From contig NZ_DJFS01000054.1 of assembly GCF_002432125.1 (NCBI RefSeq), forward strand, positions 1 to 23,009: DNA of 23,009 bases, read 5' to 3'. The notes beneath the pieces were generated by a model. That model saw nothing but the letters and a program-made list of their open reading frames with translations, was not told the DNA's origin and searched no databases. Shown piece after piece: positions 1-7,680 of this stretch. The stretch is from Brevundimonas sp. UBA5866 (lineage in GTDB: Bacteria; Pseudomonadota; Alphaproteobacteria; Caulobacterales; Caulobacteraceae). The position numbers and the translations under genes were made by a program. Position 1 is the stretch's first letter, and every line of letters begins with the position of its first letter.

Positions 1-2024
1 GGAGGTCCACCGGCCCCCGGACCACGGCCACCCGGCGCACCGGCACCCGGACCACCGGGACGGCCTTCACCGCGCTGGCGGGCCATTGCGGCCATGTCTG
101 GCTTGCCGAAGGCGGTCGAGAAGTTCAGACCCCAGCGGATTTCTTCCTTTAGGCTGTTCTCGAAGTTCAGCGGACGGGCGTCGATCTGGATCAGGTTGCC
201 CGCGGCATCACGGGTGAAGCGTTCCGGCAGGGCGGCTTCGAGGTCCGGCGTGATGGTCGGGAAGGAGGCGATGACGCCGTCCGTCTCGGTGCGGGTGTAG
301 TTGGCCGTGAGGCGCAGGTCCTTTTCCTTCAGCGGCGTCCAGTTCAAGCCCAGGCGCAGGACCGACTTGTCCTCTGCCGACAGCCCTTGGTTGCCGCCTT
401 CCAGACGGTTGACGATCACGCTCTGGCCGGTGGCAAAGTCATAGACCGGCACGTTGGGGGTGATCAGGGTGGGATCGTTCAGCTGGGCCATCGACGGGGC
501 CGACTGTTCATCCGCATAGGAGGCGGTGAAGGTCAGGGCGTCGATCGGCGAATAATTGAGGCCGACGGTCCATTTGTTCAGGCCGCCAAAGTCCGACAGG
601 TCTTCCAGCTGGACGTTCAGGTTGGCCGACAGTTCGCCCAGCTTGCCGATGCCTTCCATGTCACGGTTGAACAGCGGCAAGTTGAAATTGCCCGACGCGC
701 TGAAGCGGTCACGCGACAGGCTGCGGTCGGTAAACACACCGCTGCGCAGGTTTTCGGCTTCCTGTTTCTGTGTATCGAAACCGGCCTTGAAGGTGGTGTT
801 CAGCGCGCCCGCGGGGCCTTGCCACAGGGCACCGTTGATCACGCCCTCGACATTGGCCGAGGTGTTGATCGACTTGGACACATCGTCCGGATTGAAGGGC
901 AGAACCGACAGGTCGCCGAACGGATCAACCGTACCGTCACGCACGCCGGCGCTGAAGGCGGTGCTGTTCAGCCCGCGCATGGTGGTGGTCTCGGTCTCGC
1001 TGCGCTTGACGCCGCCGCTGACCGTCCAGCGCCAGTCACCGACATAGCCGTCGGCCAGGGCATTGATGTTCGCCGTCAGGCTGTCGCTGTCACGCGACAG
1101 GGGACCTGCCGATCCGAGGAAGCGCTGGACGCGCACATCGTCGGCATAGGGCGAGAAGGGGCTGGAAGCAGGCAGGGTGACCGTAACGCCCGGCAGGCCC
1201 AGATAGGACAGGCGGTTGTTCTGCTGCACATTGCCGCTGATCGTCAGGCCGATGCCGTTTTCTAGATCGCGCTTGTAAGAGCCGCTGACCTCATAGCCGC
1301 GGCGGCGCGGGTTCATCGTCTGATAGGCCACCAGTTCTTCGGGGGTAGCGCCAATTCCGCCGACTTCGCGCACGATGTCGCGCTCGGTTTCATACAGCGG
1401 ACTGTCGGCCTGATATTCGAGGTCCAGCGTCCAGCGCTGGGTGCCGCCGATGCGCACGATATTGGTCTCAAGCTCGCTTTGGGTGCGGCCGCCTTCGAAC
1501 GGGCGCTTGGTCTGTGCCTGGACCGCGACCGAGCGGAAGTTTTCCTTCAGCACGAAGTTCACCACGCGCTGGTCGGCGGTATAGCCGTACGACAGGGCGG
1601 TTTCTTCCGGCAGGATTTCGGTGCGCTCGATGGCTTCGGGCGGGATGCCGCGGATTTCCTGGAAGCCCGAAATGCGGCGACCGTTGACGAGGAACACAGG
1701 CGAGCCACCGCGCGACGAACGGGTCAGCGGCTCCAGCAGGGTCATCAGTTCTTCGATGGTGCCTGCGCCATAGGCCTTGAGCTGTTCGGCGTCCAGAACC
1801 GCTTCGGGTTCATAGCCGCCCAGAGCCGCGCCGCGACGCGAGGTGGTCACAGCCTCCAGCGTCCCGAGGTCGAAGGCATCATCATCGACGCTCTGGGATG
1901 ATTGCTGGACGGGAGCGTGCGCGGGCGTCGGCGTTTGCTGCGTGGCAGTAGGTGCAATCGCGGCAGAAGCGGTGGCTTCCGGCGAAATCGAGGCCAAGGC
2001 TAGCAGAAGGGTTACGGGCGACAT
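1..2024 (-). CDS. TonB-dependent outer-membrane receptor, C-terminus outside window
   Basis: Outer-membrane beta-barrel receptor that would take up a bulky ligand using TonB energy; the substrate cannot be read from the sequence. About 674 codons are open without interruption from the ATG at 2024 to the left edge. The N-terminus is a hydrophobic signal-like stretch (MSPVTLLLALASISPEATA) followed by a Gln/Pro-rich linker. A plug domain follows at about residues 50-160, including the FLVNGRRISGF and IERTEILPEETALSYG motifs typical of plug domains. The rest is barrel sequence with alternating aromatic and polar strands. The last visible residues are a Pro/Gly/Arg-rich segment (RPGGPGAGAPGGRGPG), which in related Caulobacterales and sphingomonad receptors precedes the last strands. 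The start is supported by AGGA five bases upstream; an in-frame stop lies about 40 bases further upstream. Confidence 0.9.
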   Translation of the reverse strand, partial: MSPVTLLLALASISPEATASAAIAPTATQQTPTPAHAPVQQSSQSVDDDAFDLGTLEAVTTSRRGAALGGYEPEAVLDAEQLKAYGAGTIEELMTLLEPLTRSSRGGSPVFLVNGRRISGFQEIRGIPPEAIERTEILPEETALSYGYTADQRVVNFVLKENFRSVAVQAQTKRPFEGGRTQSELETNIVRIGGTQRWTLDLEYQADSPLYETERDIVREVGGIGATPEELVAYQTMNPRRRGYEVSGSYKRDLENGIGLTISGNVQQNNRLSYLGLPGVTVTLPASSPFSPYADDVRVQRFLGSAGPLSRDSDSLTANINALADGYVGDWRWTVSGGVKRSETETTTMRGLNSTAFSAGVRDGTVDPFGDLSVLPFNPDDVSKSINTSANVEGVINGALWQGPAGALNTTFKAGFDTQKQEAENLRSGVFTDRSLSRDRFSASGNFNLPLFNRDMEGIGKLGELSANLNVQLEDLSDFGGLNKWTVGLNYSPIDALTFTASYADEQSAPSMAQLNDPTLITPNVPVYDFATGQSVIVNRLEGGNQGLSAEDKSVLRLGLNWTPLKEKDLRLTANYTRTETDGVIASFPTITPDLEAALPERFTRDAAGNLIQIDARPLNFENSLKEEIRWGLNFSTAFGKPDMAAMARQRGEGRPGGPGAGAPGGRGPGAGGP

Positions 2025-2099
2025 AGCAGTCCTGAAGGTTTCCGAAGCACAGGGGAGGCGAACGGTCTAATGGTTGATCCGTGCCTAGAAGTGCGACGG

Positions 2100-2123
2100 T
2101 GAACGTGACCTGAACCACGTTCA
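2100..2123. promoter_or_regulatory. Inverted repeat upstream of the TonB receptor gene
   Basis: Two perfect 8-base arms, TGAACGTG (2100-2107) and CACGTTCA (2116-2123), are separated by 8 bases. They lie about 76-100 bases upstream of the receptor ATG at 2024, where an operator or leader hairpin would be expected. I do not recognise the regulator, and function is inference from position and symmetry only. Confidence 0.35.
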
Positions 2124-2198
2124 TGATGTGGGCTGTTGTTATATGTTCGGCACGCGCATGGAGTTCATGTGAATGCCGTTTTCAGGCCTTTGAACGCC

Positions 2199-2236
2199 AG
2201 AAGGGGCGAAATCCGTCGATTTCGCCCCTTCTTTTT
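2199..2236 (+). terminator. Strong intrinsic-terminator hairpin between the two receptor genes
   Basis: A 14-bp perfect stem (AGAAGGGGCGAAAT with ATTTCGCCCCTTCT) around a 6-base loop is followed on the plus strand by a T run at 2232-2236. It sits just past the stop of the minus-strand zinc receptor gene (stop at 2262) and probably ends that transcript, but the T tract lies on the opposite strand; reading in the minus direction the stem is followed by GGCG. Confidence 0.7.
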
Positions 2237-2261
2237 CGTCAATCCGACAGTGGGTGTGACT

Positions 2262-4322
2262 TTAGAAACGCACCCTCACGCCAGCGGTGACACCACGCCC
2301 ACGCATGGGCGCGCGGTCACCGAGGAAGGAGGCGTGGCTCCAGGCTTTTTCGTCCAGCAGGTTGGTGCCGCGCAGATAGATTTCGGCGTCGGTCGTATCG
2401 CCGAGTTCGAAACCATAGGCCACGGTCGCGCTCAGCAGGTCGTAACTGGGTGTTTTGGCCTCGTAGTCGGCGATCTTTGTTTGCTCGAAGACATGGGTGT
2501 AATCCAGCTTACCCGACCACGGGCCCTTGAAGCCGGACAGGCGCGCCCCGAGACGACCCGCCGGAATGCGCGGCAGGTTGCCGCCATCATCCAGCTTGGC
2601 ACGGACATAATCACCATAGACGGTCGCCTTCAGACCCGGAGCCAGCTGCGCGCTCAGCTCGGCATCGATGCCGGTGAATTTGGCATCGGCCTGTTCGTAG
2701 CGGATCAGGCGGAAGTCTTCGTAGCGGTCCAGCGTATTGGCGAAGATGTAGTCCTGATAGTCGTAGTGATAGACGCTGATCAGACCCGTCACCGGACCTT
2801 CCAGCTTGCGCAGTGTCAGCTCGGCCGAGTGGACCGTTTCGAGATCGAGATTGGCCGTGCCGATCTCATAGGTGTTGGTGGCCAGGTGAACACCGCGCGC
2901 GAACAGTTCCTGTGACGTCGGGGCGCGCTGCGAGCGGGCCAGTGACAGACCCAGCGTCCACTGCGGCTGGAAATGCCACAGTGCAGAGGCCGAAACCGAG
3001 AGCGGGTCGTGATCGACCGAGGTGCCACCGATGCGGGCGGTTTCCACCCATTCCTTGCGGATGGCCGCTTCGAGGTGCCACAGGCCGGTCTCGTACTCTT
3101 CCATCAGGAACAGGCCGGTGGCCTGGGTCTCGGTCGGGCTCAGATAGGATTCCACGCCAACAGCACCGAAATCGGACTTGCTGACCTGAACGCCCGCCAC
3201 GCCGCGCAGGCCCATCCATTCGCTGTGCTGGACCTCGAGGCGACCGTCGTAGCCTTTATTGCTGAAGGTGGTCAGGACAGAGCCTTCTTCCACCTCCTTG
3301 TGTTCGTAATCCGTATAGCCCGCACGCAGGCGGACGCGCTCGATACCCTGGATCGGGTTGCGCCATTCACCGCGCACATCGACACGCTGGCTCAGCAGGC
3401 GGACCTGCGGCGCGGCATGGTCGTGGTCGTGATCATGGTCGTGACCGTGGTCATCGTCGTCGTCATGGTCGTGACCGTGGCCTCCACAATGCAGGCTGGT
3501 GCCGTGCGGGTGGCACGAGGCGAATTCCTCGCTGTGGCCCGCAAGACCATAGGTGCTTTTCTGCTGGGTGAAGGCGGCGCCGAGATACCCGTTCTCGCCG
3601 ATCCACGAGGCACCGACCGTGCCGGTGAAGGTGTTGTTATAGCTGCCGTCGAGGCGCTTTTCGTCGCTGTCGGGAATGCGGTAGTCGTCCGTGCGGCGAC
3701 CCACGGCCTCAAGCCGGAAGGCCAGCTGGCCCGCACCGACCGTCACGCCGACAACGCCGGCGTCCTCGTTATCGACGCTGCCGTGGCGGTATTCGATGAC
3801 GCCTTCACCGCCATTTTCGGGGATACGGGTCGGGATCTTCTTGTCCAGCAGGTTGACGGCACCGCCGATGGCACCGCCGCCGTACAGCAGGGCCGACGGA
3901 CCGCGCAGGATTTCCACGCCTTCCATCAACAGGGGATCACCCGAAACCGCGTGATCCGGCGACACTTCCGAGGCGTCGATCAGGCCTGCGCCTTCGCTCA
4001 GCACCTTCACGCGCGGGCTGGTCTGGCCCCGGATGACCGGACGGCTGGCACCGCCGCCAAAGGCATCGGAGTTGACGCCCGGCAGGCTGCTGAGGCTGTC
4101 GCCCAGGGTGGAGGTACGGCGCTGGACGAAATCCTGACCGCTCAGAAGGGAGACGTGGGATGCAATGTCGTCACCCGAGCGGCCCAGTGGCAGGGCGCGG
4201 ACCACAACTTCCTCAACCTCGGTGATGTGATCGTGCGGGTCGGCGGATTGCGATTGGGCCTGGGCGGCCCCTGCAACGAGCGACAGGACAGATACGGAAA
4301 CAAGCAAGGATTTAGTCGTCAT
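2262..4322 (-). CDS. znuD: ZnuD-type TonB-dependent zinc receptor with His-rich loop
   Basis: Outer-membrane TonB-dependent receptor, 686 residues, likely for zinc or a zinc complex. The signal peptide MTTKSLLVSVSVLSLVAGAAQA would be cleaved before QSQSADPHDH. The plug domain spans about residues 35-160, with RPVIRGQTSPRVKVL and VEILRGPSALLYGGGAIGGAVN. A barrel follows, ending in a terminal RF as in outer-membrane proteins. A loop at residues 270-302 holds 12 His, 10 Asp and 2 Cys in 33 residues, as in zinc-binding loops of ZnuD receptors. I chose the ATG at 4322 because the signal peptide starts there; an upstream GTG at 4373 would add 17 residues encoded across the operator palindrome. The palindrome at 4354-4371 suggests repression by Zur. 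The exact substrate is inferred from the loop and operator. Confidence 0.88.
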   Translation of the reverse strand: MTTKSLLVSVSVLSLVAGAAQAQSQSADPHDHITEVEEVVVRALPLGRSGDDIASHVSLLSGQDFVQRRTSTLGDSLSSLPGVNSDAFGGGASRPVIRGQTSPRVKVLSEGAGLIDASEVSPDHAVSGDPLLMEGVEILRGPSALLYGGGAIGGAVNLLDKKIPTRIPENGGEGVIEYRHGSVDNEDAGVVGVTVGAGQLAFRLEAVGRRTDDYRIPDSDEKRLDGSYNNTFTGTVGASWIGENGYLGAAFTQQKSTYGLAGHSEEFASCHPHGTSLHCGGHGHDHDDDDDHGHDHDHDHDHAAPQVRLLSQRVDVRGEWRNPIQGIERVRLRAGYTDYEHKEVEEGSVLTTFSNKGYDGRLEVQHSEWMGLRGVAGVQVSKSDFGAVGVESYLSPTETQATGLFLMEEYETGLWHLEAAIRKEWVETARIGGTSVDHDPLSVSASALWHFQPQWTLGLSLARSQRAPTSQELFARGVHLATNTYEIGTANLDLETVHSAELTLRKLEGPVTGLISVYHYDYQDYIFANTLDRYEDFRLIRYEQADAKFTGIDAELSAQLAPGLKATVYGDYVRAKLDDGGNLPRIPAGRLGARLSGFKGPWSGKLDYTHVFEQTKIADYEAKTPSYDLLSATVAYGFELGDTTDAEIYLRGTNLLDEKAWSHASFLGDRAPMRGRGVTAGVRVRF

Positions 4323-4353
4323 CAAAACCACCACAAGATCAGATGACGGAAGC

Positions 4354-4371
4354 GATATGTTATAAAATATC
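4354..4371 (-). promoter_or_regulatory. Zur-like palindromic operator
   Basis: GATATGTTATAAAATATC is an 18-base inverted repeat whose 9-base half-sites (GATATGTTA and GATATTTTA) differ at one position. It matches the AT-rich ATGTTATA core of proteobacterial Zur boxes and stands out from the GC-rich surroundings. It ends 32 bases upstream of the zinc receptor ATG, so bound repressor would cover the probable promoter. Assignment to Zur rather than another Fur-family protein is inference from sequence and from the His-rich receptor it precedes. Confidence 0.75.
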
Positions 4372-4477
4372 ACTTCGCAACCCGATTACGGCGATTTAAT
4401 CATTGGAGCCGCCGCCCATGTGTCGCGTTTACATCGCCAGCGGATGTGCCAGCGGCACCACAAAGGCGGGAAATGCA

Positions 4478-5305
4478 ATGCGTATTGTGAAGGTCGGCTT
4501 GATCATGCCCTTGTTGGTGGCGTGCCAGCAGGAGCCTGTGCCCCAGGACGCGGGGGCGGGTCTAAAACTTGATGCCGCGCTGGCAAGCCAGTCTTTCGAA
4601 TATGCCTGCGGGCGTGGTCAGACCCTGACGGTCAGTTACGATCAGGGCGGCATTGCCCATATGGTTCTGGATGGCGAAGAGCTTAGCTTGCCAGCCCGTC
4701 AGGCCGAGCGCGGCGCGGCCTATGGCAATGGCAAGGTCACATGGACCCTGGTCAATGCCGATGACCGTGAAGTCGGTACGCTGGAGAATGCTGATGGTGT
4801 GGTGACGCAGTGCGCACGCCGCGCCAATACAGCCGCACCGGCACCCACACTGACGGCCTGCCGTGCCGAGCAGCTGCAGGCGACGGCGGGAGAAATCGAC
4901 GCGGGTATGGGCCATCGCCACCTGCCTGTCACGCTGACGGTGAAGGGGACAACCGGGTGTCTGCTGCCGAAATGGCCCGAGGTGTCGCTGGTGCAGGATG
5001 CCGGTAAGCCCCTGAAGGTCGAGCGCACCACCGACAGCTATTTTGCCTCGGTCGATGGCCGTGACCGTATCGAGCTTCAACCGAGCAAGTCGGTACAGTT
5101 CTATCTCGGGTGGTCTGTGATACCGAACGAGGCCGCGGGTGAGACCGAATGTCCCGCCGTTTCGGGGTGGACCATAAAGGCTCCGGGCGGTGGTACACTG
5201 CCGACACTTCCCGCCCAGGCAACGGCCTGTGGCGGGAAGATCAATGTATCGGCCTTTACCGACAGCGCGGCAAACGGGGAAGCAGGACCCAAGACCACGC
5301 AATAA
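4478..5305 (+). CDS. Lipoprotein with MliC-like and DUF4232-like domains
   Basis: Predicted lipoprotein of 275 residues. MRIVKVGLIMPLLVACQQ is a lipoprotein signal peptide with lipobox LVAC and Cys16 as the lipidated residue. Residues about 35-115 resemble MliC, the inhibitor of C-type lysozyme: FEYACGRGQTLTVSY, a GAAYGNGKVTW stretch in the place of the family's SGARY motif, and a closing Cys (VVTQC). Residues about 125-260 resemble DUF4232: an opening Cys (LTACRAEQL), HLPVTLTVKGTTGCLLPKWPEV, a YLGW strand, a later Cys and a final Cys. The start follows a purine-rich AAGGCGGG; an earlier in-frame ATG at 4403 would hide the lipobox. Lysozyme inhibition is uncertain because the family's key Ser and Lys are not obvious here. 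It is divergent from the zinc receptor gene. Confidence 0.75.
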   Translation: MRIVKVGLIMPLLVACQQEPVPQDAGAGLKLDAALASQSFEYACGRGQTLTVSYDQGGIAHMVLDGEELSLPARQAERGAAYGNGKVTWTLVNADDREVGTLENADGVVTQCARRANTAAPAPTLTACRAEQLQATAGEIDAGMGHRHLPVTLTVKGTTGCLLPKWPEVSLVQDAGKPLKVERTTDSYFASVDGRDRIELQPSKSVQFYLGWSVIPNEAAGETECPAVSGWTIKAPGGGTLPTLPAQATACGGKINVSAFTDSAANGEAGPKTTQ

Positions 5306-5346
5306 AAAGGGTTTAATCCTGCGAAAATTCATCGTAGCGAGCAAAC

Positions 5347-6552
5347 ATGACCCAATCTGCGAATCCTGCATTCTACGAACGTGTTTCTGCCGAACTGGCT
5401 GACATCGACGCACAGGGCCTGACCAAGCCCGAGCGCGTGATCGCCTCGCGCCAAGGGCCGGTGATCTCGGTCAATGGCCGCGACGTGCTGAACTTCTGCG
5501 CGAACAACTATCTGGGCCTTGCCGGTGACGAGCGCGTCACCCAGGCCGGTATCAAGGCGCAGGAAAAGTGGGGTGCGGGTACCGCATCGGTCCGCTTCAT
5601 CTGCGGCACGCTGGAAATCCACAAGGAGCTGGAGCGGGCCATTGCCGACTATCTCGGCTTTGAGGACACCATCCTGTTCGCCGCCGCGTTCGACGCCAAT
5701 GGCGGCATCTTCGAGCCTTTGTTCGGGGCCGAGGACGCGATTGTCTCGGACAGCCTCAACCACGCCTCGATCATCGACGGCGTGCGCCTGTGCAAGGCCA
5801 AGCGTTACCGCTTCGCCAACTCGGACATGGCCGACCTTGAGGCGCAACTGAAACAGGCCCGTGCCGACGGTGCGCGCGATATCATCATTGCCACCGACGG
5901 TGCGTTTTCGATGGACGGCTACATCGGCAAGCTGGACGAGATCCGTAAGCTGGCCGATCAGTACCAAGCCCTGATCATGGTCGATGACTGCCACGCCACG
6001 GGCTTCCTGGGTCCGAAAGGCCGCGGCTCGTTCGCGCACAACGGCGTGAAGGTCGATTTCGTCACCGGCACCTTCGGCAAGGCGCTGGGCGGGGCGATGG
6101 GCGGCTTTATCTGCGCCAACGCCAATGTGGTGGCCCTGCTGAAGCAGCGGGCACGGCCTTACCTGTTCTCGAACGCGCTGGCCCCGTCGGTCTGCGGCTC
6201 GTCGCTGGAAGCCATCCGCATCGCCGCAGGTGAAGAGGGCGACAAGCTGCGCGAGCAGCTGTTCGCCAACGCCCAGCGTTTCCGCACCAAGATGGCCGAG
6301 GCCGGTTTCGACCTGCTGCCGGGCGAGCATCCGATCATTCCGGTCATGCTGGGCGATGCCAAGCTGGCGCAGGACATGGCGGCCCGCCTGCTGGAACTGG
6401 GCGTCTATGTGATCGGCTTTTCGTTCCCCGTCGTACCGCGCGGTCAGGCCCGCATCCGTACCCAGATGTCGGCGGCCCACACCTTTGAACAGATCGACCG
6501 TGCGGTCGAAGCCTTCACCCAAGCGGGTAAGGAACTGGGAGTTATCAAATGA
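5347..6552 (+). CDS. kbl: 2-amino-3-ketobutyrate CoA ligase (glycine C-acetyltransferase)
   Basis: PLP enzyme that splits 2-amino-3-ketobutyrate with CoA into glycine and acetyl-CoA, the second step of threonine breakdown through threonine dehydrogenase. At 401 residues it matches the usual length (E. coli about 398). Visible landmarks are NFCANNYLGLAGD near the N-terminus, GTASVRFICGTLEIHKELE, the IMVDDCHATGFLGPKGRG cofactor segment, and FVTGTFGKALGGAMGGF with Lys245 as the Schiff-base lysine. The C-terminal domain carries FSFPVVPRGQARIRTQMSAAHT. Its stop overlaps the tdh start by four bases (ATGA at 6549-6552), so the pair is surely one operon with coupled translation. No strong ribosome site is visible before its own ATG, and no terminator separates it from the lipoprotein gene 41 bases upstream. 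Confidence 0.97.
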   Translation: MTQSANPAFYERVSAELADIDAQGLTKPERVIASRQGPVISVNGRDVLNFCANNYLGLAGDERVTQAGIKAQEKWGAGTASVRFICGTLEIHKELERAIADYLGFEDTILFAAAFDANGGIFEPLFGAEDAIVSDSLNHASIIDGVRLCKAKRYRFANSDMADLEAQLKQARADGARDIIIATDGAFSMDGYIGKLDEIRKLADQYQALIMVDDCHATGFLGPKGRGSFAHNGVKVDFVTGTFGKALGGAMGGFICANANVVALLKQRARPYLFSNALAPSVCGSSLEAIRIAAGEEGDKLREQLFANAQRFRTKMAEAGFDLLPGEHPIIPVMLGDAKLAQDMAARLLELGVYVIGFSFPVVPRGQARIRTQMSAAHTFEQIDRAVEAFTQAGKELGVIK

Positions 6553-7607
6553 CCGGAACTATTCCTACTGGCACCATGCAGGCGCTGGCCAAGACCCAGC
6601 CGGCTGAGGGTCTGGAACAGATCACCGCCCCGATCCCGGAAATGGGACCGGAAGATGTGCTGATCAAAGTGCGCCGCACCGCCGTTTGCGGCACCGACAT
6701 CCACATCTGGAACTGGGACGAGTGGTCGCAAAAGAATGTGCCCGTTCCCATGATCACGGGCCACGAGTTCGCCGGTGACATCGTCGCCATCGGTGCCGAG
6801 GTGGACCGTCCGCTGAAAATCGGCCAGCGCGTTTCGGCCGAAGGTCACGTCATCGACCTGAACTCCGAAGCGGCCCGCGCCGGACATTTCCACCTCGACC
6901 CGCACACGCGCGGCATCGGCGTGAACCGTCAGGGCTGCTTTGCCGAATACGTTGTGGCTCCGGCTTTCAACGTGATCGAGCTGCCGGATGACGTGCCGTA
7001 CGAGATCGGCTCCATCCTCGACCCGTTCGGCAATGCCGTTCACACCGCACAGCAGTTCGACCTGCTGGGCGAGGACGTGCTGGTTACGGGTGCAGGCCCG
7101 ATCGGCGTCATGGCCGCCGCCGTGGCCCGTCATGCGGGTGCGCGCACCGTGGTGCTGACCGACATCAACGACTTCCGTCTGGAACTGGCGCAAAAGGTGG
7201 TGCCGGGCGTTCGCACCGTGAACACCACCAAGGAAGACCTGCATGATGTGATGAAGGAGCTGGGCCTCAAGGTCGGTTTCGACGTGGCGCTGGAAATGTC
7301 GGGCTCGCCGATTGCCTTCAAGCAATGCGTGGACACCCTCATCATGGGTGGCGGTCTGGCGCTGCTGGGTATCCCGTCCAAGCCGACCGAGACCGACTGG
7401 GGCCAGATCATCCTCAAGGCCATCAACATCAAGGGCGTCTATGGCCGCGAGATGTTCACCACCTGGCGCAAGATGCTGGGCCTGCTGAAGGCGGGTCTGG
7501 ACCTGACCCCGCTGATCACCCACCAGATGCACTACAGCGAGTTCCGCGAAGGCTTCGAGGCGATGAAGTCCGGCCAGTCCGGCAAGGTCGTCCTCAACTG
7601 GGACTAA
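6549..7607 (+). CDS. tdh: L-threonine 3-dehydrogenase lacking structural-zinc cysteines
   Basis: Zinc-dependent medium-chain dehydrogenase that oxidises threonine to 2-amino-3-ketobutyrate with NAD+, feeding Kbl encoded just upstream. It has 352 residues, with an N-terminal extension of about 9 on the E. coli enzyme. Catalytic-zinc residues are present: Cys47 in AVCGTD and His72-Glu73 in GHEF. The threonine-specific NWDEWSQKNVPVPM, the DPFGNAVHTA segment and the nucleotide fold VLVTGAGPIGVMAAAVA are all conserved, as is the KGVYGREMF stretch. The structural-zinc lobe is different: the four Cys of E. coli Tdh (93, 96, 99, 107) are Asp103, Ser106, Ala109 and Asp117 here, in a segment of identical length (DLNSEAARAGHFHLD). 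Function is still confidently assigned from the rest and from the operon. Confidence 0.97.
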   Translation: MTGTIPTGTMQALAKTQPAEGLEQITAPIPEMGPEDVLIKVRRTAVCGTDIHIWNWDEWSQKNVPVPMITGHEFAGDIVAIGAEVDRPLKIGQRVSAEGHVIDLNSEAARAGHFHLDPHTRGIGVNRQGCFAEYVVAPAFNVIELPDDVPYEIGSILDPFGNAVHTAQQFDLLGEDVLVTGAGPIGVMAAAVARHAGARTVVLTDINDFRLELAQKVVPGVRTVNTTKEDLHDVMKELGLKVGFDVALEMSGSPIAFKQCVDTLIMGGGLALLGIPSKPTETDWGQIILKAINIKGVYGREMFTTWRKMLGLLKAGLDLTPLITHQMHYSEFREGFEAMKSGQSGKVVLNWD

Positions 7608-7618
7608 GAACTAAAGAA

Positions 7619-7642
7619 CCCCGCCGGAAACGGCGGGGTTTT
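7619..7642 (+). terminator. Intrinsic terminator after tdh
   Basis: CCCCGCCG, loop GAAA, CGGCGGGG, then TTTT: an 8-bp perfect GC stem with a stable tetraloop, 12 bases past the tdh stop. It ends the kbl-tdh operon. Confidence 0.92.
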
Positions 7643-7680
7643 CATTTTCGTGGTTCCTTCCCCCCTCAAGAGGGAGGGAT

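Noticed and set aside
2136..2147. Possible second Zur half-site (TTGTTATATGTT) upstream of the first TonB receptor
   Set aside because: Only one half resembles the box and there is no symmetric partner, unlike the site at 4354-4371.
2973..4346. Long plus-strand open frame of 457 codons opposite the zinc receptor gene
   Set aside because: It is the antisense of a clearly recognisable receptor; its product has no family resemblance and its Val/Met runs mirror the His/Asp tract. Such antisense frames arise from GC-biased third positions.
5329..7532. Long minus-strand frames opposite kbl and tdh
   Set aside because: Antisense shadows of two conserved enzymes; no ribosome sites or domain features.
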